In this document: positions 9,974 through 18,279 of the stretch, piece by piece
How the letters are laid out: every line of letters begins with the position of its first letter
Numbering within the stretch: the first letter of the stretch is position 1
Source of the DNA: Chloroflexota bacterium
GTDB taxonomy: Bacteria; Chloroflexota; Anaerolineae; Aggregatilineales; Phototrophicaceae
NCBI GenBank assembly: GCA_028873975.1
Contig: JAPPMO010000082.1
Location: forward strand, 1-64,000
DNA: 64,000 bases
Reading direction: 5' to 3'
The notes under the pieces: model-generated
The model's input: the letters and a program-made list of their open reading frames with translations, nothing else
What the model was told of the DNA's origin: nothing
Database searches by the model: none
Program-made: the position numbers and the translations under genes

Positions 9974-10002
9974 AGCATACACTGTCATTTGATGTCTGTC
10001 AA
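9974..10002 (-). promoter_or_regulatory. Promoter of the aroH-tyrA-aroA operon
   Basis: On the minus strand TTGACA (9997-10002), a 17-base spacer and TATGCT (9974-9979) form a near-consensus housekeeping promoter. It would start an RNA with about 200 leader bases before aroH, including the terminator hairpin. Confidence 0.7.
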
Positions 10003-10021
10003 CATACCGCATTAAACGGTC

Positions 10022-10283
10022 TGCATTTCAGATTATGGCAATTAACCACCGAGAGCACCGAGATTTAAGCTCTTGCTTGTCAAAAAGGAGGCGATGTAGG
10101 GGCGTTTGAAGGTCAGTGTCTACGCGACCCGCTGAAACGCCCGCAAACAGAAATGATCTTTTGTATTTCTCTGTGCGCTCTGTGCCTCTGTGGCGAATTT
10201 TCAGTTTGTTCCTTGCATCGTTCCACTCGATACCATTTTTGAAGCGATTGCCCTTTGGGCATCTGCCAAAATATTGAAATACA
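10022..10283. repeat. Dispersed intergenic repeat, copy A
   Basis: Fills most of the gap between trpA and the aro promoter. It starts TGCATTTCAGATTATGGCAA, contains ACCACCGAGAGCACCGAGA, and bears GGGCGTTT...AAACGCCC inverted arms around a 19-base core (10111-10129). Positions 10166-10253 match 58696-58783 over 88 bases with about five differences. The right edge, from ATACCATTTTTGAAGCG on, also recurs at 18125-18174. No coding function is seen. Confidence 0.8.
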
Positions 10284-10289
10284 GCCGTT

Positions 10290-11093
10290 CTACAGCACGC
10301 CTCTCAGCGACCGCGCCAGCTCCCGCACGGCGGCGGCGCTCTCGCCCCCCGCCCGCACCAGCGCCGACCCGACGATGAATCCGTCCATCAAGTCGCTCAC
10401 CTGGCGCGCGTGTTCCGGTTTGCTGATGCCAAAACCCAAGACCAGCGGCTTGTCCGTCCGCGAGCGCAGGCGTGCGATGAAATCCGTCAAATAAGCCGGC
10501 AGTTGGGCGCGGGCGCCGGTGATCCCGGTCAAGGAGACGACATAGATGAAGCCGGTGGCGTGTTCAGCCGCCATCGCTATGCGCCGGTCATTGCTGGTCG
10601 GCGCCAAAAAGAAAACCAATGCCAGGCCTTCGCGCGCGCAGCTCCCCGCGAACAGCGTCGCTTCCTCCGGCGGCAGATCCGGCACGATCAAGCCGTCGGC
10701 TCCGGCCCGGCGCGCGTCGCGCACAAAGCGATCGGTCCCGTAAGCCACCAGGGGATTGGCGTATCCCATCATCAGCATGGGCTGGGAAATTCCCTTCGCC
10801 CGCAAAGTCCCAACGGCATCCAGGCATTTTCGCACCGTCGTGCCATTTTCCAGCGCGACCTGCGTCGCCGCCTGTATGGTAGGTCCATCAGCGATGGGAT
10901 CGCTAAAGGGGATGCCGATTTCGAAGCCGTCCGCGCCTTCTTCGGCCATGGCTGCGACCGCGTCCAGCGATGCTTGATGTGTCGGATAGCCGATGGGGAA
11001 ATAGGGCAAAAAAGCCGCGCGTCCTTGCGCGCGCGCGGCGGCGAACATCTGATCCAGCGCGGCCAGACCGTGAATTTCGCGTGCTTTTATCAT
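10290..11093 (-). CDS. trpA: Tryptophan synthase alpha subunit
   Basis: Cleaves indole-3-glycerol phosphate to indole and glyceraldehyde-3-phosphate. The 267-residue TIM barrel shows PYFPIGYP, the catalytic-Glu segment FEIGIPFSDPIADGP, LIVPDLPPEE with the catalytic Asp, and the phosphate loop GFGISKPEH. It lies 30 bases after trpB and is the last trp gene. Its stop codon is only a few bases from repeat copy A, and no intrinsic terminator is obvious after it. Confidence 0.96.
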   Translation of the reverse strand: MIKAREIHGLAALDQMFAAARAQGRAAFLPYFPIGYPTHQASLDAVAAMAEEGADGFEIGIPFSDPIADGPTIQAATQVALENGTTVRKCLDAVGTLRAKGISQPMLMMGYANPLVAYGTDRFVRDARRAGADGLIVPDLPPEEATLFAGSCAREGLALVFFLAPTSNDRRIAMAAEHATGFIYVVSLTGITGARAQLPAYLTDFIARLRSRTDKPLVLGFGISKPEHARQVSDLMDGFIVGSALVRAGGESAAAVRELARSLRGVL

Positions 11094-11123
11094 GTGCTTT
11101 GTATTCTCCCCTTCCAGCTATGC

Positions 11124-12347
11124 TCAGCTGCCCAGGACGCCGATGACCGTATCGAGGTCTTTGTCACCCCGCCCGGAAAGATTAACCAGCAAGACGCTGT
11201 CGCGCGGCATGGTCGGGGCGCGCTTGATCGCTTCGGCAAGCGCATGCGAACTTTCCAAAGCTGGAATGATGCCTTCTGTTACGCTCAAGACCTGGAAGGC
11301 TTCCAGCGCTTCTTCATCCGTTGCCATAGTGTAGAAGGCGCGTTCCATCTGCCGCAAATGGGCGTGCTCCGGACCGACAGAGGGATAGTCCAGACCGGCG
11401 GAGATGCTGTGCGTTTCCATGATTTGCCCGTCTTCGTCTTGCATCACGTAGGAGCGGGTCCCGTGCAAGATGCCGGGGCGGCTGATATCGAGATCGGCAA
11501 AGCGCGCCGCATGTTCTCGGCTTTCGATGCCATGCCCGCCCGCTTCGACGCCGATCAATTCCGTGCCGTCATCGTCGCGGAAAGCATGGAACATGCCGAT
11601 GGCATTGCTGCCGCCGCCGACGCAAGCGATGCAAGCCTCAGGCAGTTGACCCGTCAGCTCCTGAATCTGCTCGCGGGCCTCGACGCCTATGACACTCTGA
11701 AAGTCGCGCACCATCATCGGATAGGGATGCGGACCCAGCGCCGAGCCCAAGAGATAGAAGGTCGTCTCGACGTTTGTTACCCAGTCGCGCATGGCTTCGT
11801 TGATGGCGTCCTTGAGCGTGCGACTGCCGCTGGTCACGGGGATCACTTCCGCGCCCAGCAATTTCATGCGGAAGACGTTAGGCTGCTGCCGCTTGATGTC
11901 TACTGTGCCCATGTAGACATGACATTCCAGGCCGAGCAAAGCCATGGCCGTCGCCGTGCCAACGCCGTGCTGCCCGGCGCCGGTCTCGGCTATGATCCGC
12001 TTTTTGCCCATGCGTTTCGCCAGCAAACCTTGCCCCAGGGCGTTGTTGATCTTGTGCGCGCCGGTATGCGCCAGGTCTTCGCGCTTGAGGTAGATCTGCG
12101 CGCCGCCGAGCCGCTCGCTCAAGCGGCGGGCATAGCTGACCGGGGTCGGGCGTCCGGTATAGGTGCGCTGGAGATGGGCAAGCTCAGCATGAAACGCGGG
12201 GTCAGCGATGGCGTCGGCATAGGCGCCTTCCAGCTCGTCAAGCGCGGGAATGATCGTTTCCGGCACGAAACGTCCGCCGAATTCGCCGAAATAGCCGCGC
12301 GCATCGGGCAGGTCGGCGAGATCCGTTCGTATATATGGTTCTGTCAT
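11124..12347 (-). CDS. trpB: Tryptophan synthase beta subunit
   Basis: PLP-dependent condensation of indole and serine. The 407 residues contain [12 protein letters not shown], the PLP lysine in [26 protein letters not shown] [15 protein letters not shown] and the serine/phosphate loop [12 protein letters not shown]. It is of the short TrpB1 type that partners TrpA. The ATG at 12347 has GAGGA upstream and gives the canonical start; the extra upstream residues of the open frame belong to the end of the Nudix gene. Confidence 0.96.
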   Translation of the reverse strand: MTEPYIRTDLADLPDARGYFGEFGGRFVPETIIPALDELEGAYADAIADPAFHAELAHLQRTYTGRPTPVSYARRLSERLGGAQIYLKREDLAHTGAHKINNALGQGLLAKRMGKKRIIAETGAGQHGVGTATAMALLGLECHVYMGTVDIKRQQPNVFRMKLLGAEVIPVTSGSRTLKDAINEAMRDWVTNVETTFYLLGSALGPHPYPMMVRDFQSVIGVEAREQIQELTGQLPEACIACVGGGSNAIGMFHAFRDDDGTELIGVEAGGHGIESREHAARFADLDISRPGILHGTRSYVMQDEDGQIMETHSISAGLDYPSVGPEHAHLRQMERAFYTMATDEEALEAFQVLSVTEGIIPALESSHALAEAIKRAPTMPRDSVLLVNLSGRGDKDLDTVIGVLGS

Positions 12348-12363
12348 GGTCGCGCATCCTCGG

Positions 12364-12990
12364 TCAAATGTACAAATGCTTTTCTCCAGCAAAATATCGC
12401 TTCGCCAGGAGCAGCGCCTTCAGGGCATAGTGGTCGACGCTCGGTATGAAGTCCTCAGCGCCAATCGTGACGCGATCGGCCTTCAATCCGACTGCTTCGA
12501 CCATCACATTGTCGACTTCGCCCGACAGCAGGCGCAGTCCCGCATCAAGCGGCAACTTCAATAGTCCCGCAATTTCTTCTTTTCTGTACTGGTAGTCCGC
12601 CAAGGGCTGAGCGCATTCGTAAAAGAAAACATGGCAGATTTGACAGTCCACCATATCGCGGTATTGCGATATTCCCAGACGGCGTCCCAAGGGAATCAGT
12701 TCCTCGAACTTGACGCGCAAGCTCAATTCTTCTTCGATTTCGCGCACACCGTCTGCCACGCTTTCGCCCGCCTCCAAGTGCCCGGCCGCGCTTATGTCTA
12801 CTTTACCGGGGTACATATCCTTGTCGTCGTTTCGTATTTGCAAAATCACAAATTCGCCGCCATCGGTCTCGCGCCCGATCACCCAGCAATGAAAGACCTG
12901 ATGCCAATCGCCATCTCTATGGACGGCCTGGCGCGATTTGACGCCAATGTGACGCAAGGCTTCGTCATAGATGTCGAATTTCTCGGTCAT
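12364..12990 (-). CDS. Nudix hydrolase within the trp operon
   Basis: A 208-residue protein with a Nudix box at residues 70-90 ([12 protein letters not shown], then REIEEEL). It resembles the YfcD / isopentenyl-diphosphate-isomerase-like branch, including the preceding DISAAGH. The spacer between the box glutamate and RE is six residues instead of seven, and the box glycine is Ser. The ATG at 12990 makes an ATGA overlap with the trpF stop, and trpB begins 17 bases after its stop, so it is a true operon member. The substrate is unknown; a housecleaning role is one possibility. Confidence 0.82.
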   Translation of the reverse strand: MTEKFDIYDEALRHIGVKSRQAVHRDGDWHQVFHCWVIGRETDGGEFVILQIRNDDKDMYPGKVDISAAGHLEAGESVADGVREIEEELSLRVKFEELIPLGRRLGISQYRDMVDCQICHVFFYECAQPLADYQYRKEEIAGLLKLPLDAGLRLLSGEVDNVMVEAVGLKADRVTIGAEDFIPSVDHYALKALLLAKRYFAGEKHLYI

Positions 12991-13649
12991 CCAGCGTTCC
13001 TCACTTCTGTGATGAACGCGCGAACCTTGTCTTCGTCTTTGAGTCCAGGTATCCCGGCTTCGACGCCGCTGGCGACGTCCAGGCCCCAAGGTCGAATCGC
13101 CCGCACTCGCTCGGCGACATTCTCTGGATTCAAGCCGCCGGCCAGCATCAGCCGCGGCGCCACTTCCCGCAGCGCCAGCGCCACATCAAGAGCCGTTGTT
13201 TCCCCGGTGCCGCCATATAAACTCGGGTTGAAGGCATCCAAGAGCAATGACGGCATTCGCCCATCCGTCCTTATTGCATTCGCATAGCGATCGGCGTCCC
13301 CAAGCGCAGCTTCCGCCGTTTTGGGACGAATCCCCTTGAAGGCGATTCCGCTTAACTCCGCCAGTGTTTCCGGGCGTTCATCGCCGCTTAACTGCGCGTA
13401 ATCAAGGCCGACCGACGCGACCGCCTCGCGCACTCGAGCAGCCGACTCATTGACGAAAATGCCAACCAAAACCGGGCAATGATCGCCGAGCCTCGCGCGC
13501 AGCCGCTTGACAAGGTCGCCCGCGCTTTCCGCGTCAATGAAGCGAGGTGAATCCGGGTAGAAGTTCAGCCCGATCAGATCGGCGCCGGCTTCGGCTACCA
13601 TCAGCGCATTTTCATAGGATCGAAGGCCGCAAACTTTGACTTTGGTCAT
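12987..13649 (-). CDS. trpF: Phosphoribosylanthranilate isomerase
   Basis: Amadori rearrangement of phosphoribosylanthranilate. The 220-residue barrel begins TKVKVCGLRSYENA with the catalytic cysteine, continues with GLNFYPDSPRF and LLLDAFNPSLYGGTGETT, where the catalytic Asp lies, and ends LAGGLNPENV and GLDVASGVE. ATGA overlaps join it to trpC upstream and the Nudix gene downstream. Confidence 0.95.
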   Translation of the reverse strand: MTKVKVCGLRSYENALMVAEAGADLIGLNFYPDSPRFIDAESAGDLVKRLRARLGDHCPVLVGIFVNESAARVREAVASVGLDYAQLSGDERPETLAELSGIAFKGIRPKTAEAALGDADRYANAIRTDGRMPSLLLDAFNPSLYGGTGETTALDVALALREVAPRLMLAGGLNPENVAERVRAIRPWGLDVASGVEAGIPGLKDEDKVRAFITEVRNAG

Positions 13650-14464
13650 CGGCTCCCCCGCCGTTGTCCGCTCAGTTCGCGCGTCAAGCTCGCCATATCC
13701 GGCGCTTTCACCAGCGATTCGCCGACCAAAATGGCATCGGCGCCAAAGGAAGCCATCGTCCGCACATCGGCGGCGTCGCGGATGCCGCTTTCCGCCACCA
13801 GCACCACATCGTCATCTACCATCCCGGCCAGCCGCGCGGTCGTCTCCAGGTCCACGTTGAATGTCTTCAAATCACGATTGTTGATGCCGATCAATTTGGC
13901 GCCGAGCCTCAAAGCGCGTTCCATCTCAACGTCGTTATGCACTTCGACCAGGGCGGACATGCCGCAATCATGCGCCAGGGACTGAAGCTCCCCCAATTGC
14001 AAGTCGGAAAGAGCCGCCACAATCAACAAGACGGTATCGGCGCCAGCCATCCGCGCCTCGTAGACTTGATAGGGATCAATAACGAAGTCCTTGCGCAGCA
14101 GGGGAAGGTCTACCGCTTCCCGCACAGCGCGCAGATAGCGCAGGCTGCCCATGAAAAAGTCGGCATCGGTCAAGACGGATATCGCTGCCGCGCCGTTAAA
14201 GGCGTAAGTTGCCGCGATCATCACCGGAGCGAAGTCAGCCGTCAGCAAGCCCTTGCTCGGCGAGGCACGCTTGACCTCGGCGATCAGGGCGACTTTGTCC
14301 TTTCGCAAGGCGGCGACCATGTCGCGCGGCGGAAAAGGCGAGGCTTCCGACTCAGCTCGCAGCGAAGCGAGCGAAGTTTTGGACTTGCGTCCGGCAACTT
14401 CCTCGACTTTTCTCGCGAGGATCCGGTCCAGGATCGTGTCAGTCGTGACAAAGGGCGAAGTCAT
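13646..14464 (-). CDS. trpC: Indole-3-glycerol phosphate synthase
   Basis: Closes the indole ring from CdRP. The 272 residues show LIAEVKRASPSKG (catalytic Glu and Lys), SVLTDADFFMGS, LLRKDFVIDPYQVYEARMAGADTV split over strands 3-4, IGINNRDLKTF and AESGIRDAADV. A monofunctional enzyme, separate from trpF. Both ends overlap neighbours by ATGA. Confidence 0.96.
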   Translation of the reverse strand: MTSPFVTTDTILDRILARKVEEVAGRKSKTSLASLRAESEASPFPPRDMVAALRKDKVALIAEVKRASPSKGLLTADFAPVMIAATYAFNGAAAISVLTDADFFMGSLRYLRAVREAVDLPLLRKDFVIDPYQVYEARMAGADTVLLIVAALSDLQLGELQSLAHDCGMSALVEVHNDVEMERALRLGAKLIGINNRDLKTFNVDLETTARLAGMVDDDVVLVAESGIRDAADVRTMASFGADAILVGESLVKAPDMASLTRELSGQRRGSR

Positions 14465-15510
14465 GAGGCCAAGCTCTGGCTCAATTCGATTAGCTGATCA
14501 AGTTTTCCGATGGCTTCGCCGCTGTCAATTGCCTCTCGCGCCACCTCGATGCCCTCCGCGATGGAAGCGGCCGCGCCGGCAGCCATGATCGCGGCTCCGG
14601 CATTGAGCAGTACAACATCGCGTTTGGCGCCGCTGTCGTCTCCGGATAGCACCGAGCGCAGGATGGCGGCGTTTGTCGGCGCGTCATCGCCTTTCAGGTC
14701 GGTGATGTGGGCGGCGTGGAATCCAAGTTCAGTCGGGTCGACGTCAATGTGTACGATTTGGCCGTCTTCCTGCAAATAACTGATGCGATTGGGTCCCGTG
14801 GTGGTCAGTTCGTCCAAACCCCCGTAGCCATTCACCACCATGGCTGATTTCGATCCCAGGGCGCGCAGCACTTGCGCCAACAAATCGGTCAGTTCCGGGG
14901 CAAAGACGCCCATCAGTTGCCGTTGCGCTCCGGCCGGATTGGTCAGGGGACCGAGGATGTTGAAGATCGTGCGGACACCCAGCTCCCGCCGCGGTCCAAT
15001 CGCGTGGCGCATGGCCGGGTGCAGCTTGACCGCGTACAAAAAGCCGATCCCAATCTCGTCGACGCATTTGCCAACTTGCGCCGGGCTGAGATCAAGATTA
15101 AGGCCCAGTTCCGCCAGGACATCGGCGCTGCCGCATTTGCTGCTGGCGGCGCGATTGCCGTGTTTGGCGACAGGAATCCCGGCGGCGGCGGCTACAAAAG
15201 CCACCGTGGTGCTGATATTGAAGGTGCCGGACTTGTCGCCGCCTGTTCCACAAGTATCCAGCAGATCGCCGTCGACATTTGTCGGGACTTTGCTGGCTGC
15301 CGCGCGCATGGCGCTGGCGCTGCCGGTAATCTCCTCGATGGTTTCGCCTTTCATGCGCAAAGCCATCAAATAGGCGCCGATCTGCGCGTCGCTGGCGCCG
15401 CCGTTCATAATCTGGAGCATGACCATCTTGGCTTCGTCGGGTTGCAAATTCGCAAATCGGCTCAGCCCGTCAATTGCGTTCACGATGTTAATCATTGTTC
15501 TCGTCGTCAT
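14461..15510 (-). CDS. trpD: Anthranilate phosphoribosyltransferase
   Basis: Adds phosphoribose from PRPP to anthranilate. The 349-residue product carries the PRPP motifs DTCGTGGDKSGTFN and KHGNRAASSKCGSADVLAELG, plus GPLTNPAG. The ATG at 15510 is chosen because AGAGGTG lies 5 bases upstream. The longer open frame from 15540 starts inside trpG's end. Confidence 0.95.
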   Translation of the reverse strand: MTTRTMINIVNAIDGLSRFANLQPDEAKMVMLQIMNGGASDAQIGAYLMALRMKGETIEEITGSASAMRAAASKVPTNVDGDLLDTCGTGGDKSGTFNISTTVAFVAAAAGIPVAKHGNRAASSKCGSADVLAELGLNLDLSPAQVGKCVDEIGIGFLYAVKLHPAMRHAIGPRRELGVRTIFNILGPLTNPAGAQRQLMGVFAPELTDLLAQVLRALGSKSAMVVNGYGGLDELTTTGPNRISYLQEDGQIVHIDVDPTELGFHAAHITDLKGDDAPTNAAILRSVLSGDDSGAKRDVVLLNAGAAIMAAGAAASIAEGIEVAREAIDSGEAIGKLDQLIELSQSLAS

Positions 15511-15529
15511 ATCGGCACCTCTTGTCCGT

Positions 15530-16117
15530 CTATTGTTCAATCGTCTGCACGGGCTGGAATTGCATGAAATTACCCAGCATTTGCATCCCGTATGTCGTCA
15601 AGATACTTTCCGGATGAAACTGTAGACCGATCACCGGATGCTGCTTGTGTCGCAGTCCCATGATTTCGCCGCTGGCTGCGCGCGCGGTGATCATCAGGCA
15701 GTCGGGCAGACTCTCTTCTTTCACGATCAAGCTGTGATAGCGCGTCGCCTCGAAGGGATCGGGAATGTCGCCGAAGATCGTGTCGCCCCGGTGATAGATC
15801 ATGCTGGTCTTGCCATGCATCAGTTCCGGCGCATGCGCAACCACCCCGCCATAAGCCTCGCCAATCGCCTGATGCCCCAGGCAAACGCCCAGCAAAGGAA
15901 CTTCCGGGCCCAATTCCCGTATCAATTCCAGCGAGACGCCCGCGTCACGGGGATAACCCGGACCCGGCGAGATCACGATACGATCCGGCTTTAGAGCGCG
16001 TATCTCGTCAACGGTGATTTTGTCGTTGCGATACACTGTCAACTCCGCGCCCAACTCCCCCAGTTCTTGCACGATGTTGTAAGTAAAACTGTCGTAATTG
16101 TCGATCACCAGGATCAT
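15530..16117 (-). CDS. trpG: Anthranilate synthase glutamine amidotransferase subunit
   Basis: Supplies ammonia from glutamine to TrpE. The 195-residue class I amidotransferase has DNYDSFTYN, the oxyanion segment ISPGPGYP, the nucleophile cysteine in [11 protein letters not shown] and the catalytic His/Glu in QFHPES. It may also serve p-aminobenzoate synthesis. It lies 52 bases after trpE. Confidence 0.95.
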   Translation of the reverse strand: MILVIDNYDSFTYNIVQELGELGAELTVYRNDKITVDEIRALKPDRIVISPGPGYPRDAGVSLELIRELGPEVPLLGVCLGHQAIGEAYGGVVAHAPELMHGKTSMIYHRGDTIFGDIPDPFEATRYHSLIVKEESLPDCLMITARAASGEIMGLRHKQHPVIGLQFHPESILTTYGMQMLGNFMQFQPVQTIEQ

Positions 16118-16169
16118 CTTCGCTTCCCTTCAAAATACGCGCAATCCCGCGCGTCACGGACCTCAGACA

Positions 16170-17690
16170 TTACATCAGCCCTTCTTCGGCATATTTGACC
16201 GCTTCGAAAACCGCTTCCGCTTTGTTGATTGACTCGTAGTATTCGGCTGTCGGGTCACTATCGGCGACGATTCCGCCGCCCGCCTGCACACTGATAGTTC
16301 CGTTTTGCATCAGCAAGGTGCGTATAGTGATGCACATATCCATCGAGCCGTCGAAGCTGAAGTAACCGACAGCGCCGCCGTAGGGACCGCGCCGCGTCTC
16401 TTCCAACTCTTCGATGATCTCCATGGCTCGCACTTTGGGCGCGCCACTGAGCGTCCCGGCCGGGAAGGTCGCCCGCAGCAAGTCGAAAGCGTCCATATTC
16501 TGTCGGATTACCCCTTCGACCTGGCTCACGATATGCATCACATGCGAGTAGCGCTCGATATACATCATCTTGGTCACTTTGACGGTTCCGTAATCGCAGA
16601 CGCGGCCCAAGTCATTGCGTCCCAGATCAACCAGCATCACATGTTCGGCCCGCTCTTTGGGATCGTTTATCAGTTCCTCCTCCAGTTCCAAATCTTCTTG
16701 CTCGTTTATCCCGCGCCGCCTCGTCCCGGCCAGCGGCCGATTGTAGGCGATTCCATCTTCGAGGCGCACGAGCATCTCCGGCGACGCGCCGACCAGGTTC
16801 AAGTCGTCGCTGAATTCCAGCAAAAACATATAGGGTGATGGATTGGTCGCGCGCAAGGCGCGATAAATCTGCAAGGGGGTCGCTGTCGTCTGTCGGCTGA
16901 AGCGCTGCGCCAGCACGATTTGGAAGGCATCGCCGTCACGAATGTATTCTTTCGCCTTGCGGACGCGGTCTTCGTGAACATGCTGGCCAACGTTGGAAAC
17001 GAGGTCTCCGTAGTGAATGCCCTCTGGCGCTACGTAAGCGTGATGTTCCATCGGCCGCGCCAAAGCCTCGGCGATCTGATCAATGCTCGCGATGGCTCGG
17101 TCGTAGGCGGCGTCAGGATCGCCGGTGTTATGCGCGTTTGCCAGCACGATCAACTGATGTTTGACGCGATCGAATATAACCAGCGTATCCGGCAGCATGA
17201 AGGCCACTGTCGGCACGCGCAGGTCATCAGAGGCGGTCGCCGGCAAATCCTCGAAATATCGCACGATATCGTAGGACATATAACCGACCGCGCCGCCGAC
17301 CAAGCGGGGCAATCCTTCAAGCGGCACTGGATTCACGTTCTCGAAGTGAGCCTTGATGACATGCAGCGGGTCTTGGCCCGCGGGAACGGGATAGCTCGTC
17401 ATCCGCCCATCGCGCTCGAAGTGAACCATATTGTCCTTGACGACCAGCACACCCTTGGGATTCACGCCAATAAAGGAATAACGTCCGGCTTGTTCGCCGC
17501 CTTCGACGCTCTCCAGCAAAAATGCTGGTTTGCCCGCCTCTTTCAACTTCATATAAACGCTGACCGGCGTTTCCAAATCAGCAAGCAGCGTGCGATAGAC
17601 TGGCACGTGATCGCCCTTTTCAAAATGCGCGTGGATTTCTTCGCGCGTCGGTTTGATGTCTTGCCGCGCTAGGTCCCTCACATTCAGCAT
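16170..17690 (-). CDS. trpE: Anthranilate synthase component I
   Basis: Makes anthranilate from chorismate with TrpG. The 506 residues include the LLES tryptophan-feedback motif near the N-terminus, so allosteric inhibition is expected. The chorismate-binding core follows: AFQIVLAQRFS, PSPYMFLLEF, ASPEMLVRLEDG, PLAGTRRRG, LVDLGRNDLGRV, FPAGTLSGAPKVRAMEII and GGAVGYFSFDG. The ATG at 17690 has GGGAGG six bases before it. The upstream codons of the open frame lie inside the T-box terminator and are not translated. First gene of the trp operon. Confidence 0.96.
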   Translation of the reverse strand: MLNVRDLARQDIKPTREEIHAHFEKGDHVPVYRTLLADLETPVSVYMKLKEAGKPAFLLESVEGGEQAGRYSFIGVNPKGVLVVKDNMVHFERDGRMTSYPVPAGQDPLHVIKAHFENVNPVPLEGLPRLVGGAVGYMSYDIVRYFEDLPATASDDLRVPTVAFMLPDTLVIFDRVKHQLIVLANAHNTGDPDAAYDRAIASIDQIAEALARPMEHHAYVAPEGIHYGDLVSNVGQHVHEDRVRKAKEYIRDGDAFQIVLAQRFSRQTTATPLQIYRALRATNPSPYMFLLEFSDDLNLVGASPEMLVRLEDGIAYNRPLAGTRRRGINEQEDLELEEELINDPKERAEHVMLVDLGRNDLGRVCDYGTVKVTKMMYIERYSHVMHIVSQVEGVIRQNMDAFDLLRATFPAGTLSGAPKVRAMEIIEELEETRRGPYGGAVGYFSFDGSMDMCITIRTLLMQNGTISVQAGGGIVADSDPTAEYYESINKAEAVFEAVKYAEEGLM

Positions 17691-17711
17691 TGGCAGCCTC
17701 CCTCTAAAATC

Positions 17712-17995
17712 AAAAAAACCCGAATCGTCCATTCAAGGACGAGAAGGGTTCCCGCGGTGCCACCTTGATTACCTGCCCAGGGCAGATCACTTTGCGGATA
17801 CAGACCTCGCGATCGATATCCCGCGCCTAGATAACGGAGCGCTCACCGGCGCAAGCTACTCGGTTTTCCCTTTCGCCTGCGCGACTCCCCAGTCCATTCC
17901 GCATCGCTGGTTGTCTCGCATTCACAGCTGCTAGCGATTCTCTGTACACCGCGACGATGCGTACTACTCCGGTTCACAGTCTTTCATTTGATATG
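17712..17995 (-). promoter_or_regulatory. T-box riboswitch (tRNA-Trp) controlling trpE
   Basis: On the minus strand the leader holds the T-box core AAGGTGGCACCGCGGGAACC (17748-17767) and a terminator with stem GTCC/GGAC, an outer AACCC/GGGTT pair and a T run (17712-17750). Stem I closes with GACT/AGTC and CCGG/CTGG, contains the AGTA element, and pairs GCATCG with CGATGC beside the specifier loop GGAATGGACT. The specifier codon is UGG at 17894-17896. Uncharged tRNA-Trp is therefore expected to promote antitermination of the whole trp operon. Confidence 0.95.
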
Positions 17996-18006
17996 CAATT
18001 GCAACC

Positions 18007-18035
18007 ATGCTAGCCTGTCCTGCCGGCTCTGTCAA
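18007..18035 (-). promoter_or_regulatory. Promoter of the trp operon
   Basis: Minus-strand TTGACA (18030-18035), 17-base spacer, TAGCAT (18007-18012). It ends just before the T-box leader, giving a leader of about 310 bases before trpE. Confidence 0.75.
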
Positions 18036-18079
18036 GCGTCTTGATTGAGTAGTGTATCGTTTTCGGTTGCAACAAAAAC

Positions 18080-18174
18080 TTTAACCACCGAGGACAAGCC
18101 TAGAGTATAGTTGCTCTCCATTAGATACCATATTTGAAGCGATTGTCCTGTGGACCTCTGCCAAGATATTGAAA
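18080..18174. repeat. Dispersed intergenic repeat, copy C (short)
   Basis: A shorter relative of copy A. It keeps the left motif TTAACCACCGAGGACA and the right edge ATACCATATTTGAAGCGATTG, followed by a CTCTGCCAAGATATTGAAAT segment, but lacks the middle. It sits between the trp promoter and polX. Confidence 0.7.
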
Positions 18175-18223
18175 TGACCCTGATTGTAGCGGCATAAATC
18201 TCCTTTATCCGCGCGCGAAGATT

Positions 18224-18232
18224 TGGTATACT
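18224..18232 (+). promoter_or_regulatory. Extended -10 element for polX
   Basis: TGGTATACT is an extended -10 (TGN-TATACT) about 48 bases before the polX start. No strong -35 is seen, as expected for extended -10 promoters. Confidence 0.45.
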
Positions 18233-18279
18233 TAGCCCGAATATGCGTTCTAAAACTTATCCTGATACAGGAGCCGGAA

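Noticed and set aside
12364..13089. Longer start for the Nudix gene at 13089
   Set aside because: It would overlap trpF by about 100 bases with a low-complexity Arg-rich extension; the ATGA start at 12990 is far better.
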